Shown here piece by piece: positions 21,250-29,688 of a stretch of DNA of 64,000 nucleotides. Each line of letters opens with the position of its first letter. The stretch's first letter is position 1. Position numbers and translations under genes: made by a program. The notes under the pieces are model-generated. The model worked only from the letters and a program-made list of their open reading frames with translations, searched no databases and had not been told where the DNA came from. The DNA is from Gordonia gummivorans (GTDB lineage Bacteria > Actinomycetota > Actinomycetes > Mycobacteriales > Mycobacteriaceae): positions 124,001-188,000 of the forward strand of contig NZ_JAKWBF010000001.1 of the NCBI RefSeq assembly GCF_022513585.1. Reading direction: 5' to 3'.

Positions 21250-22377
21250 TCAAGGCGCCAGCACTGCGCGGCGGTGGACCACCGTCATCGACGCGACGAG
21301 CGTCCACGCGCCCACGAGGGCAACGAACAGCACCACCGACAGTGCCTCGATCGGGGCGGCGTGCAGGACCTTGCCGAGAGCGGCCAGGCCGGTGACGCAC
21401 GTGCCGACCGGGAAGGTGAAACTCCACCACGTGATCGCGAAGGGCATCCGCCGGCGAACGGCGCGCACGGTGACCGCCACCGCCAATGCGAACATGGCAA
21501 CTCCGAAACCTGCCATCGCCATTCCATACCCGATGCCGAAAACTCGCAGTCCCTGGGAGATGTACGCCTGCTCGTCGGTGAAGACACCCTGTGAAGCGTT
21601 GCCCAGCAGGTTCGCGGCGGTGACCGACTGCCCGATGAGACCGAGAGTGATCCAGAACGTCGGTGCGGCTGCGCCTGCCGGCGGACCGTCCTGGATGGCA
21701 CGGGAGTAGATGAGGGTCATCGTGATCATGCCGAGGAACAGACTCAGACCGAACAGTCCGTAGCACCCGCAGAGCATCGTCAGCCGAGCCTGTCCCGCCG
21801 GGATGTGCCCGACGAGCAGCGCTCCAGTGGTGGCCGACACCATCGGCGGGACCACCGACATCAGCCAGCACGGCATCGCCACCCGTGGTTCGTCGGAACG
21901 GCGGGTCATCATCGAATAGGGCAGACACACGCTGGTCGCGACCCCCAGTAGGGTGCCGACCGTCCACAACACTGCGTCGATCCACACCGCCGGATGGTCG
22001 CCGACGACGTCCCGTCCGACCAACAGGGTGGCGGCGCCAACAGTCAGCAACGCCATCGCCGGGGCGCCGTAGAAGTGGCCCATCATGGGGTGACGTGCGT
22101 AGCCGCGGGCATTCTCGGGGTGATGCATCCAGTGCCCGACGAAGGCCGACGCGACCACGACCAGGAGCCCGGCGGCGACCAGCCACATCGCGACGGCGAA
22201 GGGTTCGAGCGCGGCCGTCCCGACCGGCAGGCCCGCCGCGGCGGTGGCGACGATCCCGGTTCCCATGACCGCGCCAAACCAGTTCGGCGTCACATGAGCC
22301 AACAGCGTTGCGCCGCTGCGGATCTGCGAGTTCGCCTCGGAGCGGGCCGTGTTGCGGGTGTCGGTGAGAGTTGCCAT
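21250..22377 (-). CDS. TDT-family (TehA/Mae1/SLAC1-like) transporter
   Basis: A 375-residue membrane protein with about ten helices. VTPNWFGAVMGTGIVATAAA is the characteristic N-terminal motif of the tellurite-resistance/dicarboxylate transporter family, and ITWWSFTFPVGTCVTGLAAL is the matching C-terminal half motif. Members move dicarboxylates, sulfite or other anions. The start at ATG 22377 excludes an unsupported 42-residue extension. Palindromes at 22425-22450 lie about 50 bases upstream. Confidence 0.85.
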   Translation of the reverse strand: MATLTDTRNTARSEANSQIRSGATLLAHVTPNWFGAVMGTGIVATAAAGLPVGTAALEPFAVAMWLVAAGLLVVVASAFVGHWMHHPENARGYARHPMMGHFYGAPAMALLTVGAATLLVGRDVVGDHPAVWIDAVLWTVGTLLGVATSVCLPYSMMTRRSDEPRVAMPCWLMSVVPPMVSATTGALLVGHIPAGQARLTMLCGCYGLFGLSLFLGMITMTLIYSRAIQDGPPAGAAAPTFWITLGLIGQSVTAANLLGNASQGVFTDEQAYISQGLRVFGIGYGMAMAGFGVAMFALAVAVTVRAVRRRMPFAITWWSFTFPVGTCVTGLAALGKVLHAAPIEALSVVLFVALVGAWTLVASMTVVHRRAVLAP

Positions 22378-22703
22378 GCATCGAGCTTCCGCTCTCGGCG
22401 CCATCGGCGGAAGCGGGCTTCGATTTGTGAGGTCACAACTCTTGGTTGTGGGTTGGACAACGCTCGCCGCCTGTACGAAAGCTGTACCTCCCCGCCCCGC
22501 CACGTCTTCGGATCAGCTGCCGACCCGCAGGGGGATCCGATACCAGCGACATTCATCGGCATGGCCTGCGAACTCGCAATGCCGCGGGCGCGCAACGGCG
22601 CACGATTCGCATGCTCGCACCGCATCGAGCCAATGTTGCGCGCTGCGGGCGTACAGTAGGTCCTACGCAGGACGAAGGACATACGCGACTGCAGGGAGGC
22701 ATC
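22378..22703. other. 326-bp divergent intergenic region
   Basis: No coding sequence is convincing here. The region separates the TDT transporter (minus) from the ferredoxin reductase (plus). It contains CTTCCGC/GCGGAAG inverted arms soon after the TDT start, the double palindrome at 22425-22450, and GTAGG-T-CCTAC at 22656-22666 about 40 bases before the reductase start. Confidence 0.6.
22425..22450. promoter_or_regulatory. Two overlapping palindromes upstream of the TDT gene
   Basis: TTGTGA-GG-TCACAA (22425-22438) overlaps CACAAC-TCTTG-GTTGTG (22434-22450). The half-site TGTGA resembles CRP/GlxR half-sites, but the two-base spacer is shorter than the usual six, so another dimeric regulator is more likely. 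The arms can form alternative pairings. Confidence 0.4.
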
Positions 22704-23930
22704 ATGCCAACCATCGTCATCGTCGGTGGCGGACTCGCCGGCGCCAAGGCCGCAGAGGCCTTGCGGGAAAAGGATTTTGACGGCGATATCGTCCTCTTCG
22801 GCTCCGAAGAGCATCTTCCCTACGAGCGCCCACCATTGTCGAAGGAATTTCTTGCGGGCTCGCAGAAGCTCGACGATTTCACAGTGCACGACGGAAACTG
22901 GTATCGGGACAATCGAATTGATGTCCACCCCGGAACCATGATCGAGGAGATCGACGCCGCAGCGCACACCGTGACACTGCCGGATGGAAGCACCCTTGCA
23001 TACGAGAAATTGCTTCTGGCAACGGGTTCACGGTCCCGGCATCTCGACCTCCCCGGCGCGGACGCTGATGGTGTCCACTACCTGCGCAGCTACGACGACG
23101 CGGTGGCGCTGAGCGAGGCGATCGACGAGAACATGCGCGTGGCGATCGTCGGCGGCGGCTGGATCGGGCTCGAGGTGGCGGCGAGCGCGCGCAACCGCGG
23201 CGCGCAGGTTGCCGTCGCCGAGACGGCGCCGCAACCGCTGATCGGCGCCCTGGGCGCAGAGGTGGGCGCGATCTTCGCCGACCTGCACCGCAAGCATGGG
23301 GTGGATCTGCGCACCGACGTGGCCGTGGCCGAGATCCTGGTCGAGGACGGGCGCGCGGTTGGCATCGGGCTCAAGGGCGGCGACACCATCGACGCGGATG
23401 CGGTGCTGGTGGCCGCGGGAGCGGTCCCGAACATCGAACTCGCCGAGAGCGCCGGACTCGACATCGGCGACGGCGGTGTCCTGGTGAGCGCCGGACTGCG
23501 CAGCAGTGATCCGGACATCTTCGCGGTCGGTGACATCGCCAACGCCGAGCACCCCGTTCTCGGGCGTCGGGTGCGCACGGAACACTGGGCCAACGCACTC
23601 AATCAACCCGCCGTCGCGGTTGCCAACATGCTTGGTGGCAGCGCCGAATACACCAATCTTCCCTACTTTTTCACCGACCAGTACAACCTCGGCATGGAGT
23701 ATTCCGGTCTCGCGTCTGGTGAGCACCGCGTCGTACTTCGCGGCAGCCCCGACAGCCTGGAGTTCCTCGCATTCTGGCTCGACGACGAAGATCACCTCCG
23801 AGCCGGCATGCAGGTCAACATCTGGGATCAACTCGACGGCATCAAGGAGTTGATCTCCGCCGGAGCCGCGCTGGATCCGGCAAAGCTGGCCGATGCCGAC
23901 GTCGCCCTGTCGGACGTGACCGCCGACTGA
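22704..23930 (+). CDS. Ferredoxin/rubredoxin reductase-family flavoprotein
   Basis: A 408-residue NAD(P)H:ferredoxin or rubredoxin reductase. These enzymes pass electrons from NAD(P)H through FAD to small iron-sulfur proteins that feed P450 or alkane hydroxylases. The FAD motif is IVIVGGGLAGAKAAEALRE, then LPYERPPLSKEFLAG, the NADH motif VAIVGGGWIGLEVAASARNR, and the second FAD motif DIFAVGDIANAEHPVLGRR, all in canonical order. ATG 22704 has GGGAGG five bases upstream. No ferredoxin or P450 gene is adjacent, so the partner must be elsewhere. Confidence 0.9.
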   Translation: MPTIVIVGGGLAGAKAAEALREKDFDGDIVLFGSEEHLPYERPPLSKEFLAGSQKLDDFTVHDGNWYRDNRIDVHPGTMIEEIDAAAHTVTLPDGSTLAYEKLLLATGSRSRHLDLPGADADGVHYLRSYDDAVALSEAIDENMRVAIVGGGWIGLEVAASARNRGAQVAVAETAPQPLIGALGAEVGAIFADLHRKHGVDLRTDVAVAEILVEDGRAVGIGLKGGDTIDADAVLVAAGAVPNIELAESAGLDIGDGGVLVSAGLRSSDPDIFAVGDIANAEHPVLGRRVRTEHWANALNQPAVAVANMLGGSAEYTNLPYFFTDQYNLGMEYSGLASGEHRVVLRGSPDSLEFLAFWLDDEDHLRAGMQVNIWDQLDGIKELISAGAALDPAKLADADVALSDVTAD

Positions 23931-24003
23931 CGCGGGACTACCGAACGATCGCTCGGGCACCACTGCTACGATCCTCTCGATCGCACGGCCGGTTAGGGGA
24001 GTC

Positions 24004-24840
24004 ATGTCGCAGTATCTGCAGGGCAAAGTCATCATCGTCACCGGAGCCGGCGGCGGCTTCGGCAAGCTCATCGCCGAGAAGTGCGCAGCTGGCGGCGCAC
24101 ACGTGGTGGGCGTCGACATCAACGCCGACGGCCTCGCGCAGACCACGGAAGCAATTGTCGCCCAGGGCGGTTCGGCGGTTCACCAGGTGGCCGACGTCAC
24201 CGACATGGAACAGATGCGCGCCGCGGCCACGCTTGCCGTCGAGACGTACGGCGCGATAGACGTCATGGTCAACAACGCGGGCGTCATGCCGCTGGCCTAC
24301 TTCGCCGACCACGAGCGGGCATGGCAGAAGTGGCACAAGGCAATCGACATCAACATCAAGGGCGTCGTCAACGGCATCTCCGCCGTCTACGACCAGATGA
24401 TCGAGCAGGGCCGCGGACAGGTCGTCAACATCTCGTCGATCTACGGCAACGGTGGATTCGAGGGTTCCGGTGTCTACTCGGCAACCAAGGCCGCCGTCAC
24501 GACGCTGTCGGACTCCCTACGCATCGAGGCCAAGGGCAAGATCAAGGTGACGACCGTCAAACCGACGGGCGTCGCGGGCACCAACCTCGCGAGTTGGATC
24601 GTCAACGATCGCGCCATCATGGGCATCGTCGGCCAGCGTGCGCTCTCCTACAAGGAACACGTGACCAGCCTCGTCAAGGGCGAGATGCCCGCCGAACTCG
24701 TCGACGTCGACTCGGTGAAGTACTGGCTGATCACTCCCGACGACCTCGCCAACGCCGTCGTACACGTCATCGATCAGCCGTGGGGAATCAGCTTGTCGGA
24801 TGTGACGGTGCGCGCCAGCGGCGAGGACTACCTGTACTGA
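24004..24840 (+). CDS. Short-chain dehydrogenase/reductase
   Basis: A 278-residue classical SDR. The cofactor motif is TGAGGGFG, NNAGVM is present, and the catalytic set is Ser in VVNISSIYG with the YSATK Tyr-Lys pair. The Asp after strand 2 (VVGVDINAD) suggests NAD preference. The substrate is unknown. The gene ends in a recent-looking 16-bp tandem duplication (24823-24854) that supplies an alternative stop codon. Confidence 0.88.
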   Translation: MSQYLQGKVIIVTGAGGGFGKLIAEKCAAGGAHVVGVDINADGLAQTTEAIVAQGGSAVHQVADVTDMEQMRAAATLAVETYGAIDVMVNNAGVMPLAYFADHERAWQKWHKAIDINIKGVVNGISAVYDQMIEQGRGQVVNISSIYGNGGFEGSGVYSATKAAVTTLSDSLRIEAKGKIKVTTVKPTGVAGTNLASWIVNDRAIMGIVGQRALSYKEHVTSLVKGEMPAELVDVDSVKYWLITPDDLANAVVHVIDQPWGISLSDVTVRASGEDYLY

Positions 24841-24854
24841 GGACTACCTGTACT
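24823..24854 (+). repeat. 16-bp tandem duplication at the SDR stop codon
   Basis: GAGGACTACCTGTACT occurs twice in a row. The junction makes the TGA stop of the SDR gene; in the single-copy state the following AG would give TAG at the same codon. The duplication therefore leaves the protein unchanged. Confidence 0.85.
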
Positions 24855-24877
24855 AGGGGCCTCAGCCCTTATCACCG

Positions 24878-25315
24878 CTAACTGCGGCCGCCGCGGTACT
24901 TGCGGTTGTACTCCTCATACATATCGGCGTTCTTCTCGCGTTCGAGCTTGTTGACCAGATCCGGGTCGAGCCCGTGTTGGGTGAGCCGATAACGCCGATA
25001 CACCTTGTTCAGAGCGATCGAGAAGAAGATGTACGGGATGAGGATCGGGATCGTCATGTTCAGCCGAATGATCCACTCCGTCGGCACGAACAACATGGGA
25101 ACCAGCAGCAGGATGCAGGGCACCGACCAGCGCGCCACCATCCGGAACGCCGCTCCGGGGCCGGCGAGATCGTTGGCCACCCACTCACGCATCGATTCGG
25201 GCAGTCGGGCGCCATAGGCGTACTTGAAGTACTGCCATGCGCCCGGGCGTGAGCGGTCAGCGGACATCGCAGTCTCATTCCCCGTCTGGTCGATCGAGTT
25301 GCTTGTATCCGCCAT
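24878..25315 (-). CDS. DUF5313-like membrane-associated protein
   Basis: A 145-residue protein with two central hydrophobic helices (WSVPCILLLVPMLFVPTEW and TIPILIPYIFFSIALNKVY). These are flanked by a conserved-looking N-terminal WQYFKYAYGARLPESMREWV and a charged tail (LEREKNADMYEEYNRKYRG). This arrangement fits the mycobacterial DUF5313 family as I recall it. Function is unknown. The start is ATG 25315; a GTG at 25339 would add eight residues. It is convergent with the SDR gene. Confidence 0.65.
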   Translation of the reverse strand: MADTSNSIDQTGNETAMSADRSRPGAWQYFKYAYGARLPESMREWVANDLAGPGAAFRMVARWSVPCILLLVPMLFVPTEWIIRLNMTIPILIPYIFFSIALNKVYRRYRLTQHGLDPDLVNKLEREKNADMYEEYNRKYRGGRS

Positions 25316-25409
25316 CGTAGTGACCTGCACCGTTCTCACCTCATGCTGCTCGCTGCCTCCTCAATTAGTAGCACACGATTGAATTGGACAGTAGTGACCT
25401 TGGTCCCTC

Positions 25410-26291
25410 TCAACGAGCGGTGGAGTACTTGTCGATATACGCCTGCATCGTCGACAGCTGATACCGCGACACCTCCACCGCGTTCTCGTCCTCGGCGAAC
25501 ACCGATGACACCATCACCGTGTCGTCGCGGTCGTAGAAGCCAAGTCTGCCGAGGCCGCCGAAGAACTCGTCCCAGTCGACGTCGCCGTCGCCGATCTTGA
25601 GGTGCTGATGCACGCGGACCGGGTTGCCGGGCGGGTTGGTGATGTACCGAAGTCCGTGCGAGCGTCGGTGATCCATCGAATCGGCGACATGCACCAGCCG
25701 CAGCCGATCACCGGCGGCGGCCATGATCTCAGCCATGTTCCCACCCATGTGGAAGGTGTGGCACGCGACGTACACCATGCCGATGTTGGGTGAGTTGACA
25801 CCACGGATGATGCGTACGGCTTCCAGCCCGTCCTCGACGAAATCGTCTGGGTGCGGGTCGATTCGGACGTCGATACCCTCTCGTTCGATGATCGGCAGCA
25901 ACTCCTCCATCGACCGGAAGAAGGCACGTTCGGACTCTTCGGCACGCTCCGGACGCCCCGAGAACTCGGTATTGATCACGTTGACACCGAGGTCGACGGT
26001 GATCTCGATGACCCGCTTCCAGTTCCGGACGGCCGCCTCACGCGCATCCTCGTCGGGTGCCGACCAGCGCAGCACCGGCAGCACAGACGCGACCTGCACA
26101 CCCGCGTCGTCGCATGCCTTGCGAAAGCTGCGCACCAGATCATCGTCGGCGCGTGGATGATTGAAGAACGGGATGAAGTCTCGGTGCGGGGTCAGTTGCA
26201 GATATTCGTAGCCGAGTTCGGCCACCAGCCTTGGGAACTCGAGCAGGTCGTGATCGTGATGGAAGGGCGTCGGATCGAGTGCGATCTTCAT
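25410..26291 (-). CDS. Sugar phosphate isomerase/epimerase-family TIM barrel (second copy)
   Basis: A 293-residue xylose-isomerase-like TIM-barrel protein of the IolE/IolI-type superfamily. Likely metal ligands are Glu in VINTEFSGRPER, Asp/His in VRIDPHPDDF, His in VYVACHTFHMGG and further residues in RLVHVADSMDHRRSHG. The N-terminus MKIALDPTPFHHDHDLLEFP is the first strand. It is the last gene of the LacI-controlled operon, and its start shares one base with the stop of the binding-protein gene (TGATG). Substrate is unknown but probably a sugar acid, keto-sugar or inositol derivative. Confidence 0.85.
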   Translation of the reverse strand: MKIALDPTPFHHDHDLLEFPRLVAELGYEYLQLTPHRDFIPFFNHPRADDDLVRSFRKACDDAGVQVASVLPVLRWSAPDEDAREAAVRNWKRVIEITVDLGVNVINTEFSGRPERAEESERAFFRSMEELLPIIEREGIDVRIDPHPDDFVEDGLEAVRIIRGVNSPNIGMVYVACHTFHMGGNMAEIMAAAGDRLRLVHVADSMDHRRSHGLRYITNPPGNPVRVHQHLKIGDGDVDWDEFFGGLGRLGFYDRDDTVMVSSVFAEDENAVEVSRYQLSTMQAYIDKYSTAR

Positions 26292-27298
26292 CAGCGTGTT
26301 CCGTTCCGCGCGTATTCGGCGATGGCGTCGATGTTGGTCTGGTCGATGAAGGCCGGCCCGGTCAGCGTCGGTTGACCGCCGCCGATCACGTTGCGGTTGT
26401 TGAGATACAGCCACAGTTGATCCACTGCCAGGTAGCCCTGCAGGAAGGGCTGCTGATCGACTGCCCACTGCACCTGACCGGACTTGATGGCGTCGACGAG
26501 GGCGGCGTTGGTGTCGAAGGTGGCGATCTTGGTCTCGCTACCGGCGGCATCCTTGGACTTGACCGCGGCCAATGCGATGGGAGCACCCAACGTGATGACG
26601 TGATCGATGCCGGGATCCTGCTGCAGCTTGGCCGCGATGGTGGCCTGGACGCTCGGCATGTCGGTCCCGTTCACGTTGAGATTCTCCACGCCGTTACCGC
26701 CCATACCGGACTTGACTCCGGCACAACGTGATTCGAGTGCGACGTTGCCCTGGTCCTGGATGACGCACAGCACCTTCGACGCCCCATCCTGCTTCAGCCG
26801 ACGACCGGCCGCTTCACCCGAGATCTGTTCGTCCTGACCGAAATACGACAGCACACCCAGCGAACTCCACGCATCGATGCCCGCATTGAACGCGACGACG
26901 GGGATGCCGGCTTCGACGGCACGCCGCACCGCAGGCGCCATGGCCTCCGGCTTGGCCAGTGTCACCGCGATGGCGTCGACCTTGCTGTCGACCGCATTCT
27001 GCAGCAGATTCGACTGGTCGGGACCCTGAAGTTCGGACGAGTACCTCAGCTCGAGGTTGTCTTTGGCTGCAGCCGTCTCGGCGCCCTTGCGGATGAGATC
27101 CCAGAAGGTGTCACCGGGCGGGCCGTGCGTCACCATCGCAACGGTGAATCGGGGTGTGTTGGCCTGACCGGCAGCCATGCCGCCGTCGTCGTCGCGGGGC
27201 TTGCCGCCGGTGCTCGAGCATGCGGCCGCCACCGCGATCGTGGCGACACATGCGGCCGCCGCGAGTAGCCGGCGACGCCGGGAATGGTTGGTGCTCAC
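26291..27298 (-). CDS. Sugar ABC-transporter substrate-binding lipoprotein (orphan)
   Basis: A 335-residue periplasmic-binding-protein type I (ribose/inositol-like) lipoprotein. An Arg-rich start (NHSRRRRLLAAAA) and VAAACSS lipobox put the mature Cys near residue 26. MVTHGPPGDTFWDLIRKGAE and VDAIAVTLAKPEAM are typical of the family, as is the later GIDHVITLGAPIALAAV. GTG 27298 is chosen, after a purine-rich stretch. The operon has no permease or ATPase gene, so the protein either works with a transporter encoded elsewhere or acts as a sensor. Confidence 0.88.
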   Translation of the reverse strand: MSTNHSRRRRLLAAAACVATIAVAAACSSTGGKPRDDDGGMAAGQANTPRFTVAMVTHGPPGDTFWDLIRKGAETAAAKDNLELRYSSELQGPDQSNLLQNAVDSKVDAIAVTLAKPEAMAPAVRRAVEAGIPVVAFNAGIDAWSSLGVLSYFGQDEQISGEAAGRRLKQDGASKVLCVIQDQGNVALESRCAGVKSGMGGNGVENLNVNGTDMPSVQATIAAKLQQDPGIDHVITLGAPIALAAVKSKDAAGSETKIATFDTNAALVDAIKSGQVQWAVDQQPFLQGYLAVDQLWLYLNNRNVIGGGQPTLTGPAFIDQTNIDAIAEYARNGTR

Positions 27299-27332
27299 CG
27301 TCAATCGCTTCTCTCTGGGTTCCGAGTGGGTA

Positions 27333-28331
27333 TCAGCGGGCCGCGACCGAGTTGGCGGCCTTGAGGGTTTCCGCGGCGATCTGCAGGCCCTCGATCTGCC
27401 CGAGTTCGACGTCCTCGTGCTCGATGTTGACCGCCATGTCCGGGTCGACCTTCTCCAGCGCCTGGAGGAACCGCGTCCAGAAGTCCACGTCGTGACCACG
27501 GCCGACGGCGACGAAATCCCAGGCCGAGTCCTCGGGCCACTTGTTCACGACGTGCCGTCCGCCGAGTCCGGTGGGGTTGTCCGACAGCGGGATACGTGTG
27601 AATCGTTCGTCGAGGACGCCGTAGATCTTGCAGTTCTCGTTGATCCGGGTGTCCTTGGCAGCTGCATGGAACACGAGCGGTCCGAGCCATTCGATGGCCG
27701 CGACCGGATCGATGCCCTGCCAGAACAGGTGCGACGGATCCATCTCCGCGCCGACGTTCGTGGCGCCGGTCTTCTCGACGAGACGTCGCATGGTGGGCGG
27801 GTTGAAGACGAGGTTCTGCGGGTGCATCTCGATCGCCACCTTGACGCCGTTCTCGCCTGCGAGGGCGTCGATCTCACGCCAGAACGGGACCGCCACCTCG
27901 TCCCACTGGTAGTCGAGCGAGTCCAGATAACCCGAGTCCCAGGTGTTCACGTGCCACGCCGGCCACTGACCGCCCGGATGCGCATGCGGCAGACCCGACA
28001 TCGTCACCACCCGGTCAACTCCGAGCAGGCCGGCGACGCGAATGGCGTTGCGCAGGTCGTCGGCGTCCTCGGGCCCTACCTCGGGGTCGGGATGCAGCGG
28101 GTTTCCGTTGCAGTTGAGGCCGGCGATCTCCACACCGGTGCCGTCGAAGGTGGCGAGGTACTCACTCGAACTGACCTCGCCCGACAGCAGTTCACGCACC
28201 GGGAGATGCGGGGTGGGCAAGAAGCCGCCGGCATTGATCTCGGCACCGGTCAGGCCGAGGGAGCCGATCACCTCCAGGGCGTCTCGCAGGGAGCGGTCGT
28301 GCAGGATCGCGGTGTAGACACCGAGTTTCAT
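27333..28331 (-). CDS. Sugar phosphate isomerase/epimerase-family TIM barrel (first copy)
   Basis: A 332-residue TIM-barrel protein of the AP endonuclease 2/xylose isomerase-like superfamily. Metal-ligand candidates are Glu in VAIEMHPQNLVFN, Asp/His in GAEMDPSHLFWQG, His in LVFHAAAKDTRI, and Glu in VNIEHEDVELGQIEG. The order resembles inosose dehydratase/isomerases. AAGGA precedes the ATG. It lies between the Gfo/Idh/MocA dehydrogenase and the binding protein, with gaps of 47 and 34 bases. It differs clearly in sequence from the TIM barrel at 25410, so the two probably act on different intermediates. Confidence 0.87.
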   Translation of the reverse strand: MKLGVYTAILHDRSLRDALEVIGSLGLTGAEINAGGFLPTPHLPVRELLSGEVSSSEYLATFDGTGVEIAGLNCNGNPLHPDPEVGPEDADDLRNAIRVAGLLGVDRVVTMSGLPHAHPGGQWPAWHVNTWDSGYLDSLDYQWDEVAVPFWREIDALAGENGVKVAIEMHPQNLVFNPPTMRRLVEKTGATNVGAEMDPSHLFWQGIDPVAAIEWLGPLVFHAAAKDTRINENCKIYGVLDERFTRIPLSDNPTGLGGRHVVNKWPEDSAWDFVAVGRGHDVDFWTRFLQALEKVDPDMAVNIEHEDVELGQIEGLQIAAETLKAANSVAAR

Positions 28332-28378
28332 GGGAATTGTCCTTACTTGCAGAGTGATTGGGAATCGTGAGTGATTTG

Positions 28379-29560
28379 TCAGCCGACTTTGACGGTCGCG
28401 CCGCCGCCGGCCGCGGACTCGGCGATGGCGGCTACGACGCGCATGCTGTGCAGGCCGGTGTCGAAGCCGGGCAGCGGACCGAGCACGTCGATGCCGGCGA
28501 TCTGGTCGAGGAACGCGCGCGCCTGGTAGGTGAACAGTTCGGCCTTGCCATGTCCGACGCCACCCGCGTCCATGGGCAGTCCGCCGCGGATGTAGGGGTG
28601 GTCGGGTCCGATGGTGATGCGCCGCGGACCGTTCAGGTCGGCACGCACATCGTCTGCGGCGAGGTGGAATTCGGCGATGCGGGCGAGTTCCCAGGAAGCC
28701 GATCCGGCAGTTCCGAAGAGCTCGAAACCGAGTCCGTCCGGAAGGCTGTGTGCAACGCGGGAAGCCGAGAAGGTGGCGGCGGCCCCACCGGCGAATGTCG
28801 CGGTGAAGGTGGCGATGTCCTCGTTCTCCACCGGCGCCTTCTCGCTGCTGACCGCGCCCTTGGTGTGGCCGTAGGTGGTACCGAGGGGAATCGGCCGCTC
28901 GGTGATCACCGTGTGGAACCGCGCACCCGAGATCTCCGCGATGGGTCCACAGACGAACTCGGCCAGATCGATGAGGTGACTGCCGACGTCGGCGAGCGCT
29001 CCGGTGCCGGGCCCGCCCTGGTAGCGCCACGTGATCGGCGACGTGGGGTCGAGGGCGTAGTCGCACCAGTAATGGCCGTTGAAGTGGACGAGGTCCCCGA
29101 CTGTCCCGGCCGCCAACTCGCGACGGATCTGCTCCACAGCAGGCGCCCGACGGTAGGTGTAGCCGACCGCAGCAACCCGGTCCCGGGTGCTGTCGGCGGC
29201 GGCGAGCATGGCTTCGGCGTCGGCGAGCGAACCGGCCAGCGGCTTCTCGCACAGCACATGCTTGCCGGCGGCGAGCAATCCCTCGACCATCTCGCGATGC
29301 AGGTGGTTGGCCACCACGACGCTGACCGCGTCGATGTCGTCGGCCTCGGCGATCGCACGCCAGTCGTATTCGGCGCGATCGTACCCGTACCGCTTGGCGT
29401 TGTCGTCGGCCACGGCCGGATTCGCGTCGGCGATGGCGACCAGCCGGACATCCGGCCGGTCGAGGCCGAACAGCGTGCCGGCGTTGCGATACCCGGCAGC
29501 ATGCGCTCGCCCGGCCATACCGCCACCGATAACGGCGACACCGATCGATTCGTTGGTCAC
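28379..29560 (-). CDS. Gfo/Idh/MocA-family dehydrogenase
   Basis: A 393-residue NAD(P)-dependent sugar or polyol dehydrogenase. The Rossmann motif is VAVIGGGMAGRAHAAGY, the HVLCEKPLAGSLADAEAM segment holds the conserved EKP Lys, and GTGALADVGSHLIDLAEFV carries the catalytic-region Asp and His typical of inositol dehydrogenase-like proteins. It is the first gene of a four-gene operon. The divergent LacI gene starts 129 bases away, with two operators between. Confidence 0.9.
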   Translation of the reverse strand: MTNESIGVAVIGGGMAGRAHAAGYRNAGTLFGLDRPDVRLVAIADANPAVADDNAKRYGYDRAEYDWRAIAEADDIDAVSVVVANHLHREMVEGLLAAGKHVLCEKPLAGSLADAEAMLAAADSTRDRVAAVGYTYRRAPAVEQIRRELAAGTVGDLVHFNGHYWCDYALDPTSPITWRYQGGPGTGALADVGSHLIDLAEFVCGPIAEISGARFHTVITERPIPLGTTYGHTKGAVSSEKAPVENEDIATFTATFAGGAAATFSASRVAHSLPDGLGFELFGTAGSASWELARIAEFHLAADDVRADLNGPRRITIGPDHPYIRGGLPMDAGGVGHGKAELFTYQARAFLDQIAGIDVLGPLPGFDTGLHSMRVVAAIAESAAGGGATVKVG

Positions 29561-29585
29561 TGTGAACTCCCGTTTCCTGTTTCAC

Positions 29586-29612
29586 TAGCCCGGTCTACTA
29601 AACCGGTCTAGT
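29586..29612. promoter_or_regulatory. Two adjacent LacI-type operators
   Basis: ACTAAACCGGTCTAGT (29597-29612) is a 16-bp palindrome with one mismatched pair, centred on CG as LacI-family operators are. A second, shorter one, TAGCCCGGTCTA, lies at 29586-29597, its centre 13 bases away. Together they sit just upstream of the dehydrogenase operon and within the LacI gene's leader, so a single repressor could control both directions. Confidence 0.65.
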
Positions 29613-29688
29613 TGTGTACGATGTTGACGACTATGAGCCACACCACAGGGAGCTGTCAACCCCTGATTCATCAACGAGGAGGTTGCGA

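Noticed and set aside
20309..22381. A 690-codon minus-strand frame spanning the OPT and TDT genes
   Set aside because: It is a second frame across two well supported membrane-protein genes and the gap between them; its protein is Arg/Gly-rich.
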